Shown here: one piece after another, positions 1 to 8,754 of the stretch
Layout of the letters: every line of letters starts with the position of its first letter
How positions within the stretch are numbered: the first letter of the stretch is position 1
Source of the DNA: SAR202-VII-2 sp965263165
Lineage (GTDB): Bacteria > Chloroflexota > Dehalococcoidia > Lucifugimonadales > SAR202-VII-2
DNA: 64,000 nucleotides
NCBI GenBank assembly: GCA_965263165.1
Contig: OZ253584.1
Coordinates: 434,001 to 498,000 of the forward strand
Direction of reading: 5' to 3'
Made by a program: the position numbers and the translations under genes
Notes under the pieces: model-generated
Told to the model about the DNA's origin: nothing
The model's database searches: none
Seen by the model: the letters and a program-made list of their open reading frames with translations, nothing else

Positions 1-2
1 CC

Positions 3-422
3 GTCTTCCCCTCGCGCACCTACAAGAAGGCGCACCGCCACGGCCCCGGCGTGGTCATCATCATTCCCGGCGGCGAGGGCTACTCAGTCATGTGGCCCGA
101 AGGCGGCGAGAAGGTCATCGTGCCCTGGCGCGAGGGCAGCATCTTCGTGCCGCCGAACAAGTACTTCCACCAGCACTTCAACCTCGGCGGTTCTCCGGCG
201 CGCTACCTGGCCTTTCACGCTCCGCCTCAGCTCAAGCTGTCGGAGAAGATCGACGACATCCGGCACGACCAAATCGAGTACACCAACGAGGCTTCGGAGG
301 TCCGGGAGCGTTTCGAGGGCGAGCTTGCCAAGCGCGGCCTCACTTCGTTGATGCCCCCGCAGGCCTATGAGGAAGAGACCTACGAGTGGCAATACGAACC
401 TGCGGCCGAAGTGCCGGCGTAG
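3..422 (+). CDS. Cupin-domain protein, C-terminal part (runs off left edge)
   Basis: The reading frame is open from the left edge; 139 residues are visible and the start lies outside the window. The visible part is a cupin half-barrel with the metal-ligand-type segment HRHGPG, then PGGEGYS, WREGS and FHQHFN. It is nearly identical to the C-terminal domain of the next gene (685-1782), so the two are tandem paralogues, probably both bicupins. Cupins of this kind bind a metal and may be dioxygenases, isomerases or plain binding proteins; the substrate cannot be read from the sequence. A strong hairpin follows the stop. Confidence 0.85.
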   Translation, partial: VFPSRTYKKAHRHGPGVVIIIPGGEGYSVMWPEGGEKVIVPWREGSIFVPPNKYFHQHFNLGGSPARYLAFHAPPQLKLSEKIDDIRHDQIEYTNEASEVRERFEGELAKRGLTSLMPPQAYEEETYEWQYEPAAEVPA

Positions 423-477
423 TCTCAGCAGGCAGTTCTTCACCAGGGCCACCTAGGCTCGATACGCGGCAAACACC

Positions 478-535
478 TGGCGCCCCGCAGGGACCCCTTC
501 ACCACCGGACGGCGGGGGGTTCCTGCGGGGCGCCA
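478..535 (+). terminator. Strong hairpin terminator after the first cupin gene
   Basis: Two 20-base arms (478-497 and 516-535) pair with a single mismatch around an 18-base loop. It lies 56 bases after the stop of the partial cupin gene. There is no clear T-tract, so it may be a GC-rich terminator or a transcript-stabilising structure. Confidence 0.6.
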
Positions 536-684
536 CCGGGTTCATAGCTTGGCACCACGGCGACGCTCGACCCCCTCTCTCCGCGGCGCCGGCTCGCTAT
601 TTCCCTGAGACCCCCTGTTGTGGCATCATAACCGAGGCGCCTTTGGGCCCCTCTCAGTCTTGCCCAATCAACGCGGAGGTTTCC

Positions 685-1782
685 ATGCCACTCTGTCAGA
701 CCTACGAGACCTACATGAAAGACGAGGGCATCCCCATCTACAGGGAGTACTTCGTCGAAGACATCCGGGAGCTCGAACTGGCCCCTTGGAAGGGCCGGGA
801 ATGCAACGCGGCGTTCCTGCAGCTCGCAGGGCAAGAAGGCGTCGTGGAGGTCCGGGTCCAAGAGATCCCGCCCGGCAAGACCCTGACGCCGATAAAGATG
901 GGCGTCGACGAGGCCATCTACGTCGCCAAGGGACAGGGCATCGGCGCCGTTTCCGGGACCAAGGACGGCGTTAAGAAGACCTTCGAGTGGGGGCCCCACA
1001 GCCTCTTCTTCATCCCGGCGAACACCTGGTATCAATTGAGCAACATGTCCGGCTCGGAGCCGGCGCGTTTGCTCCATTACAACTACCTCCCGATAGCGCT
1101 GACGGCCACGCCGGACCTCGACTTCTTCATCAATCACCCCGACGAGAACGGCGGCTCCAAAATCCTCGACTCCATTGGGGGTGAGTTCTACTCCCAGGCG
1201 AAGGCCGTGGAGGAGGCCAGCGGCAAGATCCGGGGTGCCGGCACGATCGACTACTACTGGCTCGGAAACTTCTTCCCTGACCTGAAGGCTTGGGACAGGC
1301 TATCGCCCTACCGGGGACGCGGCGCCGGGGGAAGGGTGATCTTCGTCAAGTTCCCCACGGCGGAGATGGACGCCCACATGTCGGTGTTCCCGTCGCGAAC
1401 GTACAAGAAGGGCCACCGCCACGGTCCGGGGGTTGTCATCATCATCCCCGCCGGCGAGGGCTACTCCCTGATGTGGCCGGAGGGACGGGAGAAGCTGGTG
1501 ATCCCGTGGCGGGAAGGCAGCATCTTCGTGCCGCCGAACCGGTGGTTCCACCAGCACTTCAACCTGGGCGGAGAGCCGGCCCGCTATCTGGCCTTCCACG
1601 CTCCGCCCCAACTGATGATCTCCGCGGAGAAGATTGAAGACGCACAGCGGGACCAGTTCGAATACCCGGAGGAAGACCCCTCCATCCGCCAGCGCTTCGA
1701 GACGGAACTGGCCAAGCGCGGCCTGACCTCCTTGATGCCCGAGCAGGCCTACACGGACCGCAGCTTCGAGTGGGAATACTAG
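685..1782 (+). CDS. Bicupin-type protein
   Basis: A protein of 365 residues with two cupin segments: an N-terminal one (about residues 60-150) and a C-terminal one (about 230-320) with HRHGPG, IIPAGEGYS and FHQHFN. The frame could open at a TTG at 643, but the ATG at 685 is preferred because GGAGG sits at 675-679. It is a paralogue of the truncated gene at the left edge. It is followed after about 90 bases by the EutA-like gene on the same strand. Its reaction is unknown; a metal-dependent oxygenase or a small-molecule binding role is possible. Confidence 0.85.
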   Translation: MPLCQTYETYMKDEGIPIYREYFVEDIRELELAPWKGRECNAAFLQLAGQEGVVEVRVQEIPPGKTLTPIKMGVDEAIYVAKGQGIGAVSGTKDGVKKTFEWGPHSLFFIPANTWYQLSNMSGSEPARLLHYNYLPIALTATPDLDFFINHPDENGGSKILDSIGGEFYSQAKAVEEASGKIRGAGTIDYYWLGNFFPDLKAWDRLSPYRGRGAGGRVIFVKFPTAEMDAHMSVFPSRTYKKGHRHGPGVVIIIPAGEGYSLMWPEGREKLVIPWREGSIFVPPNRWFHQHFNLGGEPARYLAFHAPPQLMISAEKIEDAQRDQFEYPEEDPSIRQRFETELAKRGLTSLMPEQAYTDRSFEWEY

Positions 1783-1873
1783 GCCAGCCAGGATGAGGCA
1801 GCCCCCGCAGGCCAATAGCCCAGACCCGGCCCATTCCCAACGATACAGATAGAACAGAAGACAGGAGCAGTGG

Positions 1874-3418
1874 ATGCACGACGAAGACGGCCCCTTTCAC
1901 GGCGATGACCACGGCCATTCCCACACCATCGCCTCGCTGGAGAGCAACCCTGACTTCGTAATCGAGGATGTGGAAGGCTTCGAAGTCTTCACGTTGCAGA
2001 GCGTCGGCATAGACATTGGGTCCTCGACCACCCATATGATCTTCTCTCGCCTCAAGTTGCGGCGCGAGGGCGCCGGCTTCTCCTCCACCTTCAAGATAGC
2101 CGAGCGCGAAGTTCTCTACCAATCCCCCATCATGCTCACACCGTACCTTTCGGGCGTCCTCATCGACACCGACGCTGTCAAGTCCTTCATTACGGAGCAC
2201 TACGCCAAAGCTGGCATGGCGCCCGAAGACATCGATACGGGCGCCGTGGTCATTACCGGCGAGGCCCTGAAAAAGGAGAACGCCCAGCCCATTGTGGAGT
2301 TCTTCGCCAAGGAGTCTGGAAAGTTCATCTGCGCCTCCGCAGGCGCCCACCACGAAGCGCTCATCGCCGCGCACGGATCGGGCTCGGTGGCGCTGTCGAA
2401 GGAGAAGAAGGCGCCGGTCCTCAACGTGGACATGGGGGGCGGCACGACGAAGTTCTCGTTCATCGAGCACGGCGCCGTCAAGCAGAATGCCGCGATGAGC
2501 ATTGGCGCCCGGCTCGTGGCGTTCGAGCCGTCTGGGAGCATCACCCGCGTGGAGGACGCAGCCAACACCATTCTTGGCCGGCTTGGCCGCTCCATCGAGG
2601 TGGGGGGCTTTCTCGAAGAGGACGTGAAAGAGCAGTACGCAGACCTCATGGCTGAGGTGCTGTTCGATATCATCCTGGCGCGTGCTCCGTCCGCCCTGAC
2701 ACAGGAGCTGATGATCACCGACCCCCTCGACCCCGAGGACGTGAGGCGGGCCGAATACGTGGTCTTCTCGGGCGGCGTCTCAGAGTACGTCTACGGAAAG
2801 GACTCCACCGCCTATGGGGACGTGGGTCCACATCTGGGCAAGGCGGTCCGCGAAAGGATCGACCAGTACGCTGGCCAGCTCCACCACCCCATTGAGGGAA
2901 TCCGGGCCACGGTTATCGGCGCGGGCGAGTATACGCTCCAAGCCAGCACAACCACGAGCTTTCTCTCGAACCCGGAGGTGCTGCCTCAGTTCGGGCTTCA
3001 GGTCATCAAGTGGGCCACCGACAGCGAGCAGTCGCTGGAAGACATGAAGCACACCTTCGCCCTCTCGCTGGCCAAGCACGACCTGGAGCAACCCGGCCAG
3101 GAGGCCGCGCTGGCCATCGCCATCAGCGGCTACCCAGACTACCCCTACATGCGGAAGGTTGCAGACGCCATCGCCGACAGCATGAACCGTCCGGGAGCGG
3201 ACGCGGCGCCCCTCTACCTCATCCTTGACCACGACGTTGCCAAGTCCCTGGGGGGCATCCTCAAAAACGAGCTCTTGATCCAGCAGGACATTGTCGGCGT
3301 TGATGGAATAGACGTTGGGGATCTGGACTTCGTGGACATCGGTAACGCAATGGGAACGTCCGGCGTGATTCCCGTGACCGTGAAGTCGCTCATCTTTGGC
3401 TTGAAGTCGCAGTATTGA
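1874..3418 (+). CDS. eutA: EutA-family protein (ethanolamine ammonia-lyase reactivase-like)
   Basis: A protein of 514 residues that matches the EutA family in length and pattern. EutA is an actin/Hsp70-fold ATPase that releases damaged cobalamin from ethanolamine ammonia-lyase. The first nucleotide-binding loop is seen as GIDIGSSTTH (about residue 45) and the second as VDMGGGTTKFSF (about 187). The first 30 residues are rich in His and acidic residues (DDHGHSHT), a possible metal-binding tail. The start is ATG with AGGAG 6 bases upstream. No eutB, eutC or cobalamin genes are in the window, so the client enzyme is either elsewhere or different. Confidence 0.85.
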   Translation: MHDEDGPFHGDDHGHSHTIASLESNPDFVIEDVEGFEVFTLQSVGIDIGSSTTHMIFSRLKLRREGAGFSSTFKIAEREVLYQSPIMLTPYLSGVLIDTDAVKSFITEHYAKAGMAPEDIDTGAVVITGEALKKENAQPIVEFFAKESGKFICASAGAHHEALIAAHGSGSVALSKEKKAPVLNVDMGGGTTKFSFIEHGAVKQNAAMSIGARLVAFEPSGSITRVEDAANTILGRLGRSIEVGGFLEEDVKEQYADLMAEVLFDIILARAPSALTQELMITDPLDPEDVRRAEYVVFSGGVSEYVYGKDSTAYGDVGPHLGKAVRERIDQYAGQLHHPIEGIRATVIGAGEYTLQASTTTSFLSNPEVLPQFGLQVIKWATDSEQSLEDMKHTFALSLAKHDLEQPGQEAALAIAISGYPDYPYMRKVADAIADSMNRPGADAAPLYLILDHDVAKSLGGILKNELLIQQDIVGVDGIDVGDLDFVDIGNAMGTSGVIPVTVKSLIFGLKSQY

Positions 3419-3472
3419 AGCCGTAAGGACATGGGCCGGAAGTGCGGCTGGAACCTGAAGTCCCGGTTAGGC

Positions 3473-3590
3473 TTGACGGCGCCCTATCGCAGCGCTAGAC
3501 TCGCTACGTTGTTCAATTCGCCCTAGCCTCTGAAACCGAGGGGCGGTGATGGGCAGCCTGCTTGACACGGTAAGGCCCTGTGCGTAACCT
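3473..3590 (+). promoter_or_regulatory. Two tandem sigma-70-type promoters upstream of the secreted-protein gene
   Basis: First: TTGACG at 3473-3478, 17 bases, TAGACT at 3496-3501. Second: consensus TTGACA at 3562-3567, 17 bases, TAACCT at 3585-3590. Both point to the gene starting at 3698 and leave a leader of about 100-190 bases. Called by eye from spacing and hexamers. Confidence 0.5.
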
Positions 3591-3697
3591 TACGTTCAAT
3601 GTGCGCGAGCAGTGGCGCAGCAGGCTGTGGGACAAAGGCGCCGTGCCTGCAAACAACAGCCGGGCAGATTCGGAAGACGCGAGTTCCAGGAGGTGAC

Positions 3698-4186
3698 ATG
3701 GAGACGCAGGTTGAAAAGAACAGCAAGGGTCGAGGTTTGGCCAAGCTGCTGACGTGGCGCCGGGTTGCCGTTTTGGGCGCCTTGATGGTCGTCGCTGGGG
3801 CCTTTGCCGCCGTCTCGGCCCAGCAAATTTCCGACTCGGTTAGCACTGCGAACGCGCAGGTTGTGCCTGCCGTTGCCCCAATCGCTGCGGGCACCAAGGT
3901 GACTGTTCTCGGTTCCGGCCTTGAGCCTGGGACTGCCATCAGCGTCGTCATCAAGGACGGCAACGGTCTGCTCAGCGACATCACCGGTCTCATGGTGCCC
4001 AATCAGATCACCGTCGACGACGACGGGGCATTCGCCGCCTCTTGGACGCTGGGCCGCTGGACGCGGGTGGCAGGCGAAGACCTGCTCTCTCTGCGGATTG
4101 TCGACCAGGATCTCAATGTGTTGATTACCGCGCCGGTGCTGTTCTGCGCTGATGCGGAAACGACCGAAATCGGCGCCTGCCAGTAG
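3698..4186 (+). CDS. Secreted or membrane-anchored small protein of unknown function
   Basis: A protein of 162 residues. After a basic N-terminus there is one hydrophobic stretch (about residues 24-42) ending in AQQ, which looks like a signal peptide or uncleaved anchor. The exported part is probably a small beta-sandwich: it has VTVLGSGLEPGT followed by repeated hydrophobic/Gly strands, a pattern seen in IPT/TIG-like domains. ATG 3698 is chosen over the upstream in-frame start because of a near-perfect AGGAGGTGAC just before it. The gene stands alone, with tandem promoters before it and a strong terminator after it, suggesting a well-expressed single transcript. I do not recognise a specific family. 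Confidence 0.7.
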   Translation: METQVEKNSKGRGLAKLLTWRRVAVLGALMVVAGAFAAVSAQQISDSVSTANAQVVPAVAPIAAGTKVTVLGSGLEPGTAISVVIKDGNGLLSDITGLMVPNQITVDDDGAFAASWTLGRWTRVAGEDLLSLRIVDQDLNVLITAPVLFCADAETTEIGACQ

Positions 4187-4207
4187 GCATCCCAAGCAAG
4201 TATGCGC

Positions 4208-4250
4208 AAGAGAAGCCAGCGGGGCGTTCGGCGCCCCGCTGGCTTCTCTT
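4208..4250 (+). terminator. Rho-independent-type terminator
   Basis: Perfect 19-base arms (4208-4226 and 4232-4250) around a TTCGG loop, followed by a T-rich tail. It lies 22 bases after the stop of the secreted-protein gene. This is among the clearest terminators in the window. Confidence 0.85.
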
Positions 4251-4540
4251 TGTTCGTCCCCTCTGGGAGCGCGCACCCTCTACAGCCTTCGCGGCGAGGC
4301 ATGGAACCGGCGTCCCTGGGCAAGGCGTATTCCCCCCCCAGCTGAGGCTGCGAGCTCATAGAAGAGGCTACGAACCCATGCAGGAGCTTGCGGGCGGAGA
4401 AGGGAACGAGGCGGCATTGGCTAGTACTCAGAGAGGTTGTTGCGCGGCTCCCATCCCCTAGCCTTCCCCCAGGTGTGCCGAACAAGAGGGAAGGATTTCT
4501 CTCTCCTCGCGCTTTGTAACAACGTCCCTGGGAAGTGCGG
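4251..4540. other. Intergenic stretch without a recognisable gene
   Basis: Between the terminator and the 3' end of the convergent SDR gene. I see no ORF with a ribosome site and no RNA gene. Confidence 0.5.
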
Positions 4541-5338
4541 CTAGCGCATGGTGACGAGGGAAGCCCCCCCGTCCACCATGAAGGTCTGGCCCGTCACGTA
4601 AGCTGAGGCGTCCGACGCCAGGTAGAGGCCAACATAGGCCACGTCCTTGGGGACACCCAGACGGCCGAGAGGCGCCTCGTGTTTGCGGCGGGCGGTATAG
4701 TCCTGGAACCGCTCTGCCGTCATCTGGTCCGGGTCGGGAATGATCCCGGCGCCGATGCCGTTGGCCCGCACGTTGTAAGGAGCCCACTCCAGAGCCAGAG
4801 TCTGTGTCATGCGCAGCATTGCTGCTTTGGGGGCAGTGTACACGGCGGACCACGTGGGGAACGCTCGAACGCCCACGTAGGTATTGATGAAGACAACGCT
4901 GCCGCTGCGCCGCTCCAGCAAGGGTGGGACCAAGACCCGGCAGGACGTGTACATGGAGGTGAGGTTGAGCTCCATGTACATCCGCCACTCCGCTGGCGTG
5001 ATGCTCTCGGAACCGTCGGGCAGGGGTATCATGGGCTTTCGAGACGCCTCTCCCACGCAGTGCACCACGATGTCGTATGGACCGAAGTCCCGTTGGATCT
5101 CGGCGGCCATCCGCTCCATGTCCTCGTCGTTGGTGGCCTCGACAGCGACGGCGAGCGACCGGCGGCCCAGGCCCTCAATTTCCTGGGCCACGGGGCCGGC
5201 GGAGTCCAGCGACCGTCCAGTCACTGCGACGTCGGCCCCACTCTCAGCCAGCATCACGGCGATGGCCCGCCCGATGCCACGGCTCCCGGCTACGACGACG
5301 GCGCGCTTGCCCGCCATGTTGAACTCTGGAATCTCCAT
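4541..5338 (-). CDS. Short-chain dehydrogenase/reductase (SDR)
   Basis: A protein of 265 residues, typical of classical SDRs. The cofactor-binding turn is seen as AGSRGIG near the N-terminus, and the catalytic Tyr/Lys pair as YTAPK. The usual catalytic Ser region (normally NISS) reads INTYVG, so the Ser seems to be replaced by Thr or Tyr; activity may be altered. VDGG near the end is the usual SDR C-terminal motif. The start is the ATG at 5338, which has a G-rich site upstream; the longer frame adds only a glycine-rich tail. The substrate is unknown. It is convergent with the secreted-protein gene and divergent from the small membrane protein gene. Confidence 0.85.
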   Translation of the reverse strand: MEIPEFNMAGKRAVVVAGSRGIGRAIAVMLAESGADVAVTGRSLDSAGPVAQEIEGLGRRSLAVAVEATNDEDMERMAAEIQRDFGPYDIVVHCVGEASRKPMIPLPDGSESITPAEWRMYMELNLTSMYTSCRVLVPPLLERRSGSVVFINTYVGVRAFPTWSAVYTAPKAAMLRMTQTLALEWAPYNVRANGIGAGIIPDPDQMTAERFQDYTARRKHEAPLGRLGVPKDVAYVGLYLASDASAYVTGQTFMVDGGASLVTMR

Positions 5339-5472
5339 GAAAGCCCCCCCAGCCGAACCGCCCCCACCATACACAGACCCCAAGACTCCGTCAACGCGAT
5401 GCGCAGAGCATGGAATGATTGGCCCCGCAATGCTACGCTGTTGGCAAACGTTTCCTGGAGGGATGCCAGCCG

Positions 5473-5766
5473 TTGCCGCGACTTGTTGGTCTGGTGATAG
5501 CTATTGTGATCATCGCCGTAGTGGCGGTGCTGCGGCCGCGGCTGCCCGCTCTATGGATCGCCAGAGGGTGGCGCTTGGCCAAACGAAGCGCGCTCGCGCC
5601 AGGACGGGATGACCCAAGCTGGGTCATCTACTACCTGGGAAATCTCCCCGGCGAGATAATCCCTCCCGACGCCCGCGCTCTTGAAGATTGGGTGCGAACG
5701 GTTGGCGTCGTCCTGCTGGCCATCCCCGCCTTCCTGCTGCTGGCCCTCTTCGTACTGGCCCCCTAA
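5473..5766 (+). CDS. Small membrane protein with two transmembrane helices
   Basis: A protein of 97 residues with two hydrophobic helices, about residues 5-24 (LVGLVIAIVIIAVVAVL) and about 77-95 (VGVVLLAIPAFLLLALFVLA). The polar loop between them (about 50 residues) is basic, then acidic. A TTG start at 5473 is proposed because GGAGGGA lies at 5457-5463; an ATG at 5463 is in another frame. It is 21 bases upstream of the NIPSNAP gene and may be co-transcribed with it. No family recognised. Confidence 0.6.
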   Translation: MPRLVGLVIAIVIIAVVAVLRPRLPALWIARGWRLAKRSALAPGRDDPSWVIYYLGNLPGEIIPPDARALEDWVRTVGVVLLAIPAFLLLALFVLAP

Positions 5767-5787
5767 CGTTCAGCGTCTGGAGGAACC

Positions 5788-6399
5788 ATGATCTATGAAG
5801 TCCGCACCTACACGTTGAAGCCCGGCTCTACCAAGGAGGTTGAAGCCCGATTCGCAGAAGCCGTCCCCCACCGGGAGAAATACTCCAAGCTGGCGGCCTT
5901 CTGGCACACGGAAATTGGACCCTTGGAGCAGGTTATCCACGTCTGGCCGTACGAAAGCCTTGCCCATCGCACCGAGGCAAGAGCAGCGTCCCGGCAGGAC
6001 CCCCACTGGCCCCCCAACATCATCGACTTCGTGACGCGCCAGGAGGCCGAGATCTTCCTGGCCCCCGACTTCATGCGCCCTCTGCCCGACGCTCCCATGG
6101 GGAAGATCTACGAAATGCGCACCTACCATTTGAAGCCCGGCGCCCTGCGCACCTTTCTCGAGCGCTGGGAAAGCGCCATCCCCAGTCGAGAAAAGTATTC
6201 GCCATTGACCGCCTGCTGGTACGGCGAGTTAACGAACCTCAACCGCTTCGTCCACGTCTGGCCGTACGAGAGCTTCGAGGAACGGCTGCGCATCCGGGCC
6301 GAAGCGGCGAAGGATCCCAACTGGCCGCCGAACACCCTCGAGTTCATCGACACCATGGAGAACAAGCTGCTCTTCTCGGCTTCCTTCTCGAGGCTATAG
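5788..6399 (+). CDS. Tandem NIPSNAP-domain protein
   Basis: A protein of 203 residues made of two similar NIPSNAP units of about 100 residues. Each starts with IYE(V/M)RTY and repeats HVWPYES and the (H/N)WPPN motif. NIPSNAP domains form ferredoxin-like dimers of the dimeric alpha/beta-barrel class; the single protein probably folds as an internal dimer. The molecular role is unsettled in bacteria. The start is ATG with GGAGG 5 bases upstream. Confidence 0.9.
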   Translation: MIYEVRTYTLKPGSTKEVEARFAEAVPHREKYSKLAAFWHTEIGPLEQVIHVWPYESLAHRTEARAASRQDPHWPPNIIDFVTRQEAEIFLAPDFMRPLPDAPMGKIYEMRTYHLKPGALRTFLERWESAIPSREKYSPLTACWYGELTNLNRFVHVWPYESFEERLRIRAEAAKDPNWPPNTLEFIDTMENKLLFSASFSRL

Positions 6400-6433
6400 A
6401 GGCCAGGCGTCCGGACAGGGACACCGAAGTGCG

Positions 6434-6454
6434 CCCGCGGCTCCTCGCCGCGGG
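6434..6454. terminator. Short GC hairpin between convergent genes
   Basis: CCCGCGG (6434-6440) pairs with CCGCGGG (6448-6454) between the convergent NIPSNAP and sbcC genes. It could end transcription from either side, but lacks a T-tract. Confidence 0.35.
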
Positions 6455-6462
6455 GACCGGCG

Positions 6463-8694
6463 TCAGTTGATCCAGAACGTCGAGCTCCCATCCGTCTTTG
6501 AGACCTCGATGCGCGTGGGGAACGTCTCTTTCAGTTCTTCAATGTGGGTTATGACGATGATGCGCTGGAAGTCGTCCTGGATGGCCTGGATGGCCTCGAT
6601 GAGGCGCTCGCGGCCCGCGGCATCCTGAGTGCCGAATCCTTCGTCGATGAAGAGCGTGGGCAGCGGCGCCCCAGAGCGGCGGGCCAGCAGGCGGGAGAGG
6701 GCGACCCGTAGGGCAAAGTTGATGCGGAATGCCTCGCCGCCGCTGAACAACTCGTAGCTGCGAGTGCCCAACTCGTCGGCGATGTTAATTTCCAGGGTCT
6801 CAATGGGATCGCCCTGGCCCGTGCGGCGCTCTCGCTGCGTCTCCAGCTTGAGCGCCATGCGGCCGTCGGTAAGCCGTGCGAGGAGGCGATTGGCCTCGGC
6901 CTCCAGTTCCGGCGCCGCCGATTCGATGATGAGGGCCTGGATGCCGCCCTTGCCAAAGGCCGTCGCCAGCTCTATGAAGAGGCTCTTCTCGTCGGCGAGG
7001 CCGGCCACCGCTTGTTCCTTTTCCCGAAGCTCCCGCTCCATTGCGTCGCAGCGGGCCAGTAGCTCCAAGAGGCTATGGTGTTGAGCAGCCAGTGGCTCAC
7101 GTTGGCGTTTCAGGTTCTCCAACTGCGCCCACTCGCGGTCGTAGACGGCCTTCACCTGAGGCAGGGGCCGGAGGGCTTCCTCCAGGGCTGCGCGCTCCCT
7201 GCCGGCCGCGGCCAGCTTCTCCTCAACCACGCCAAGTTGCTGGCGCTCTTCCTGCCCAAACTGCGCTTCGCTCGCCATGCGGCGCAGGGCCTCCAACTGG
7301 CCCTGAACGGCGCCTAGGTCATGTTGAATACCGGGCGCCTCCTCGGCCTGGCGCACTAGGTCCAGCCGCCGAGCCGCGAGCTGGGTCAGACGCTGGTTCA
7401 ATTCGGCCTCGCCCCGCTTCACAGACCCCGACAGGGACTCCTCCTTCAACTCCAGGTCCTTCAGAAGCTGTTGCGTCTCGGCGTAGCGGCTGCGCTTGTC
7501 CTTGATCTCAGCCTCGTAGGCGGCCTGCAGGTGGTTGCGGCCCTCGTCGCCGAGCTGGGCGTTGCACAGCGGGCAATGGGTGTCCTGGTGGCCGGCCTCA
7601 TGGAGTAACTTGAGCTTGTCGCGGAGTTCGTTGCCCTCAGCTATCAGCCGCTCCAGCCCGCTGCGGGCCTCCTGCACCTGAGCCCCTACCTGCGACAACG
7701 CGTCCCTGCTGCTGCCCAGCTCCCGCTGTTCAGCCTCGACAGCCTGGATCTCAGTCTCGACCTTCTCAGCCTCACCGCGGGCTTCGTTGCCGCGAGCGAG
7801 CCTCGTCTCCAACTCTCCAGCCCGCTGCTCCAGCGACAGGACTTCATAGTTCAACCGCTGCTGCTCCTGTTGGAGGATGCCTTGAAGCTTGCTCCGCTCC
7901 TCGCTCCACTGGGTGTAGGTCGCCATGACTTCAGTCAGCCTCGTCTGGCTCACCGTCAGCGCCTGCAGGGCGTCCCAGCATTCGCGGACCTGCGCATCCT
8001 GGACGTCGAGCCGTCCCTGGAGGGACTGGAGGTCACTGTCGACCTGTGACAGACGCTCCCGGTACTCCTGACTCCTGGCGACCTCCGCCCGCAACTGACC
8101 GATCTCCCCGGATGTGCGCTGGATGGACGCCTCCCGCTCAGTGGCGCGGAGCTTCGCCGTTTCCTCCAGCCGGTCATATTGGGAAAGCCTGAGGATTTCG
8201 GCGAGCACCCGCTTGCGTTGGGCGGGACCCGCCTTGGTGAACAGGTCAGCTTCACCCTGACGCAGAAACGCGCTGTTGATGAAGGTCTGGTAGTCCATGG
8301 ACACAATGTCCTGGATCTTATCCTGCGTATCCCTCACCGTGCTTTCGGAAATGGGCGCGAACCCGTTGCCGTGGCTGACCTGAAGCTCAAGGCTGGTCTG
8401 CCCCTGCCGGCTACTGCCAACCCGGCTGTGCCGGCGCTCTACGCGGTAGCGCCGTCCACGGGCGTCGAACTCCAGCGCTACCATCATCTCCCGCCTGCCC
8501 TGGTGAATGAGGTCCTCCTGGTTCCTGGCTCTGGCAAAGCCCCACAGCGCCCACGTCATAGCGTCCAACAGGCTGGATTTGCCGTGGCCGTTGGGACCGC
8601 AGAGGCAGGCGACGTGAATGCCGTCGAGGAGGAGGGGAGGAACTTCCTCTCCGTAGCAGAGGAAGTTCCTCAGCGTCAGGGACACAGGGATCAT
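6463..8694 (-). CDS. sbcC: SbcC/Rad50-type exonuclease ATPase subunit
   Basis: A protein of 743 residues with the Rad50/SbcC layout: an N-terminal ATPase half with Walker A GPNGHGKSS (about residue 33), a long coiled coil, a zinc hook CPLC (about 373-376), a second coiled coil, and a C-terminal half with the ABC signature SGGEAFR (about 650) and the Walker B segment LFIDEGFG. With SbcD it cuts DNA hairpins and ends during repair. It is shorter than E. coli SbcC (about 1,050) and near archaeal Rad50 size. sbcD is not adjacent, which is unusual. It is the last gene of the minus-strand run starting at pdxS. Confidence 0.93.
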   Translation of the reverse strand: MIPVSLTLRNFLCYGEEVPPLLLDGIHVACLCGPNGHGKSSLLDAMTWALWGFARARNQEDLIHQGRREMMVALEFDARGRRYRVERRHSRVGSSRQGQTSLELQVSHGNGFAPISESTVRDTQDKIQDIVSMDYQTFINSAFLRQGEADLFTKAGPAQRKRVLAEILRLSQYDRLEETAKLRATEREASIQRTSGEIGQLRAEVARSQEYRERLSQVDSDLQSLQGRLDVQDAQVRECWDALQALTVSQTRLTEVMATYTQWSEERSKLQGILQQEQQRLNYEVLSLEQRAGELETRLARGNEARGEAEKVETEIQAVEAEQRELGSSRDALSQVGAQVQEARSGLERLIAEGNELRDKLKLLHEAGHQDTHCPLCNAQLGDEGRNHLQAAYEAEIKDKRSRYAETQQLLKDLELKEESLSGSVKRGEAELNQRLTQLAARRLDLVRQAEEAPGIQHDLGAVQGQLEALRRMASEAQFGQEERQQLGVVEEKLAAAGRERAALEEALRPLPQVKAVYDREWAQLENLKRQREPLAAQHHSLLELLARCDAMERELREKEQAVAGLADEKSLFIELATAFGKGGIQALIIESAAPELEAEANRLLARLTDGRMALKLETQRERRTGQGDPIETLEINIADELGTRSYELFSGGEAFRINFALRVALSRLLARRSGAPLPTLFIDEGFGTQDAAGRERLIEAIQAIQDDFQRIIVITHIEELKETFPTRIEVSKTDGSSTFWIN

Positions 8695-8754
8695 GCGCTT
8701 CCTATCTCCAAGGCCAAGGCTTGCAGTGGTGAGAACCTGTCTGGACCGGCGGGG

